From: Firmicutes bacterium CAG:124
GTDB taxonomy: Bacteria > Bacillota > Clostridia > Oscillospirales > Oscillospiraceae
Assembly (NCBI GenBank): GCA_000432135.1
Contig: HF990632.1
Coordinates: forward strand, 1 to 8,979
DNA length: 8,979 nt
Direction: 5' to 3'
The position numbers and the translations under genes were made by a program. A model generated the notes under the pieces. It saw only the letters and a list, made by a program, of their open reading frames with translations. It searched no databases and was not told where the DNA came from. Below, one piece after another: positions 7,743 to 8,979 of the stretch (its first letter is position 1; each line of letters starts with the position of its first letter).

Positions 7743-7748
7743 CCTCCT
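7743..7748 (-). promoter_or_regulatory. Strong ribosome binding site that decides the GTG start of the protease
   Basis: The minus strand reads AGGAGG at 7748-7743, a perfect match to the 16S rRNA anti-Shine-Dalgarno, followed by seven bases (AAAGACA) and GTG at 7735. No ATG with a comparable site precedes the signal peptide, so the non-ATG start is well supported. Confidence 0.9.
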
Positions 7749-7787
7749 GCTTTTCCGCCGCAAGCCCCATTCCGCCATTTCCTGTAA

Positions 7788-7828
7788 TTCTTGAATATAT
7801 ATATATATATATATATTCATTTCTTGAA
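7788..7828. repeat. (AT)11 perfect palindrome flanked by TTCTTGAA direct repeats in the protease leader
   Basis: Positions 7795-7816 are eleven AT units. With the flanking GA and TC the perfect palindrome spans 7793-7818 (26 bp). TTCTTGAA occurs in direct orientation on each side, at 7788-7795 and 7821-7828. A second small inverted repeat, CTTGA/TCAAG (7823-7827 and 7834-7838), overlaps the right copy. The block lies 45 nt upstream of the protease RBS. In RNA it can form an all-AU hairpin. The tract is the only dinucleotide repeat of this length in the window and is prone to slippage. Confidence 0.85.
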
Positions 7829-7837
7829 ATTTCTCAA
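7808..7837 (-). promoter_or_regulatory. Candidate second promoter using the AT tract as -10
   Basis: On the minus strand TTGAGA (7837-7832) matches five of six bases of a -35 box. TATATA registers lie 16 nt (7815-7810) or 18 nt (7813-7808) downstream, inside the (AT)11 tract. The -10 match is moderate, and any AT tract would give such hexamers by chance. It would produce a leader of about 65-70 nt. It is offered as an alternative to the promoter at 7882-7910. Confidence 0.3.
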
Positions 7838-7881
7838 GGTTTTCGGAACTTTTTAAGCAAATTACGGCCAATTTAATTTTG

Positions 7882-7910
7882 ATTATAATGATGCTTTACC
7901 GAATTAGCAA
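7882..7910 (-). promoter_or_regulatory. Sigma-A-type promoter for the protease gene
   Basis: On the minus strand TTGCTA (7910-7905) is followed by exactly 17 bases and a perfect TATAAT (7887-7882). The -35 box matches four of six consensus positions; the -10 matches all six. Transcription would begin near 7875, giving a leader of about 140 nt that contains the (AT)11 palindrome and the RBS. It is the best consensus promoter I find in the spacer. The -10 lies in the self-complementary ATTATAAT, so a plus-strand TATAAT (7884-7889) also exists, but it lacks a suitable -35 box. Confidence 0.6.
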
Positions 7911-8119
7911 GTGAAAATATTGCATCAAGTTCGCGTGAAATTCTCTCTCACTTTTGGTGATTTTGTCAGAGCCTCCTACATGCCTTTCAAGCATTCGGGT
8001 ACACAGGAATGCACACTTTTCCATACACTATGTAGCGGCACAATACGTTAGAATTATTTCTGGCTCATGATATTGTTTCCCTGCTGTTTTTTCTAAATTA
8101 TTTAGAATTGCTTTTTCTA

Positions 8120-8979
8120 TCATTCTGTGTTGAGCGCCTCAGTGACCTCCTGCGCGATGCGCTGCCGTTCCTCCTCGTTTTCCGCCCGCGCATATCGTTC
8201 CAGCGCGGCATCCCGCAGTTCTGCTGCCTGCCGGGACCACACCTCGAACTCGCTCTTGGTCATCAGACCGCTTCTGATGCGGGCGAAATATTTTTTGTAA
8301 GCCCGTTGGTGAACCTTCCAGACATCGTTGTTCTCTACTTTGCTGCGGAAACTGCTGCTCGCGCCGATCTCACGGCAGGTCTTGCCGTCCTGCCCCGGTG
8401 CAGGTTCTGTGCAATAGGCATAGGTCGCTCCCGGTTTCTGTAAAAACCAGCGCCCGCAGTTGGTGCAGCGTTTCGGTACAAAGCCCTTTTGCAGCCCCTT
8501 CATGAACTCCACATAGACAAAATCCAGCAGCCGGTCAAAGTACATCTTCTCGACGATCTCGGCTTTTTCCTTCTCGCCGCGGATGCGGTACTGCGTCTTC
8601 ACCGGCGGCGCGTCTGTCTCAGGGTTTTCGCCGAGACTGACACCGCTGATAAAAGCTCCATATCCGCGCGAACAGATCATCGGTGCCAGAGGAATTTTCT
8701 TCTGGCCCTTTTTCTTTTCAAATACCGCGCCCGCAAAAACACCATCGAGGAACCACGCATACCGTTCCTGAATCAAACGAATATCGTCGATCTGCTGCTG
8801 CATGAATGCGGGCAGATCATGATCTTCCTGCATCACGAACTCCGCAAAAGCATCCTGTGCTTCTCCGACCGCAAACGCCTCGACCGGCATATCGCCAAAG
8901 ACGCGAAAGTCCTCCAGATACAGCCGGTAGAGCGGCAGAGAAGCCAGTCCCTTCTTCATGTCCATGTAAGCACGCAGGA
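8120..8979 (-). CDS. DUF6076-like protein with four-cysteine zinc-ribbon motif (N-terminus beyond window)
   Basis: The frame ends at TGA 8122-8120 and contains an ATG at 8965, which would give 281 residues. The frame stays open to the window edge (codons for L-R-A-Y precede it) and no Shine-Dalgarno lies before 8965, so the real start is probably further upstream. Numbered from that ATG, the key motif is RCTNCGRWF (Cys167, Cys170), then YC (Cys185) and TCREIGA (Cys197). This spacing suits a structural zinc site. The motif recalls DUF6076 proteins and, more loosely, CGNR-type zinc fingers. It is flanked by helices rich in Lys, Arg and Glu (KVHQRAYKKYFARIRSG), and the C-terminus (about 240-281) is strongly helical. 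There is no signal peptide or membrane segment in the visible part, so a cytoplasmic protein is expected. Its function is unknown to me; nucleic-acid binding is only an inference from the zinc site and basic helices. It lies upstream of the protease on the same strand, 384 bp away, with no sign of co-transcription. Confidence 0.75.
   Translation of the reverse strand, partial: LRAYMDMKKGLASLPLYRLYLEDFRVFGDMPVEAFAVGEAQDAFAEFVMQEDHDLPAFMQQQIDDIRLIQERYAWFLDGVFAGAVFEKKKGQKKIPLAPMICSRGYGAFISGVSLGENPETDAPPVKTQYRIRGEKEKAEIVEKMYFDRLLDFVYVEFMKGLQKGFVPKRCTNCGRWFLQKPGATYAYCTEPAPGQDGKTCREIGASSSFRSKVENNDVWKVHQRAYKKYFARIRSGLMTKSEFEVWSRQAAELRDAALERYARAENEEERQRIAQEVTEALNTE

Larger units (their letters stand above)
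7736..8119. other. AT-rich intergenic region between the DUF6076-like gene and the protease
   Basis: This 384-bp spacer holds no convincing gene on either strand and is clearly more AT-rich than its neighbours. Besides the protease RBS, promoter and AT palindrome it has an inverted pair GCATTC/GAATGC (7991-7996 and 8007-8012). It also has an all-AT hairpin TTCTAAA/TTTAGAA (8091-8097 and 8101-8107). The latter sits just after the stop of the minus-strand DUF6076-like gene, but on that strand it is followed by A residues, not T residues. It is therefore not a good terminator for that gene. No riboswitch or operator was recognised. Confidence 0.7.

Noticed and set aside
7620..7871. An 83-codon minus-strand frame containing repeated Ile-Tyr
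   Set aside because: The Ile-Tyr run is the (AT)11 tract read as codons, and the frame overlaps the protease signal peptide in a different frame. It is not a plausible protein.
8091..8107. AT-only hairpin as terminator of the DUF6076-like gene
   Set aside because: The stem has no strong GC pairs and on the minus strand it is followed by A residues, not a T-tract.
1..8979. CRISPR array, toxin-antitoxin pair, retron or other complete defence system
   Set aside because: No regularly spaced repeats, no paired small genes with a shared promoter and no reverse transcriptase or nuclease motifs were seen on either strand.

Overview
The window looks like chromosomal or accessory DNA from a gut-type Clostridia (Bacillota), most likely in or near Oscillospiraceae/Ruminococcaceae. 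This rests on a very large SLH-anchored subtilisin-like protease, strong AGGAGG ribosome binding, a large-serine-recombinase remnant with a coiled-coil C-terminus, and a DUF6076-type protein. It also rests on the contrast between GC-rich genes and AT-rich spacers. The placement is inferred from gene families, not from a marker gene.

Layout. (1) Positions 1-1360 are a graveyard of mobile-element debris on the plus strand. It holds the C-terminal end of one large serine recombinase (1-507). This is fused directly to a headless remnant of a second recombinase (504-895), which starts at its zinc ribbon and carries a one-base frameshift. Next come two inverted repeats, the 3' half of a leucine-type tRNA on the minus strand ending in CCA (1032-1080), and an internal piece of a DUF1273/YpsA-like (SLOG) gene (1136-1357). 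(2) Two adjacent hairpins, one per strand (1371-1441), separate this debris from the main gene. (3) Positions 1457-7735, minus strand, are one intact gene for a 2092-residue secreted S8 protease. Its parts are a signal peptide, an I9-like propeptide, a complete Asp/His/Ser triad, a PA insertion, an Fn3-like domain and further beta-sandwich domains. These are followed by propeller-like repeats split by a Big_2 domain, a helical FIVAR-like segment and three SLH repeats. (4) Positions 7736-8119 are an AT-rich regulatory spacer. It holds a good RBS, a sigma-A-type promoter, a perfect (AT)11 palindrome flanked by direct repeats, and a possible second promoter. (5) Positions 8120-8979, minus strand, are a DUF6076-like protein with a four-cysteine zinc-ribbon motif. 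It appears to continue beyond the window edge.

How it works together. The protease is a stand-alone transcription unit with its own promoter and terminator. Its product should be secreted and held on the cell wall through SLH binding to pyruvylated secondary wall polymer, where it would degrade extracellular protein. The recombinase, tRNA and DUF1273 fragments are all truncated or broken. They read as the scar of one or more integration and deletion events at a tRNA-Leu locus beside the protease gene. I do not see a complete novel defence or mobile system here. The most unusual items are the layered scar, the protease architecture, and the AT palindrome in the protease leader.
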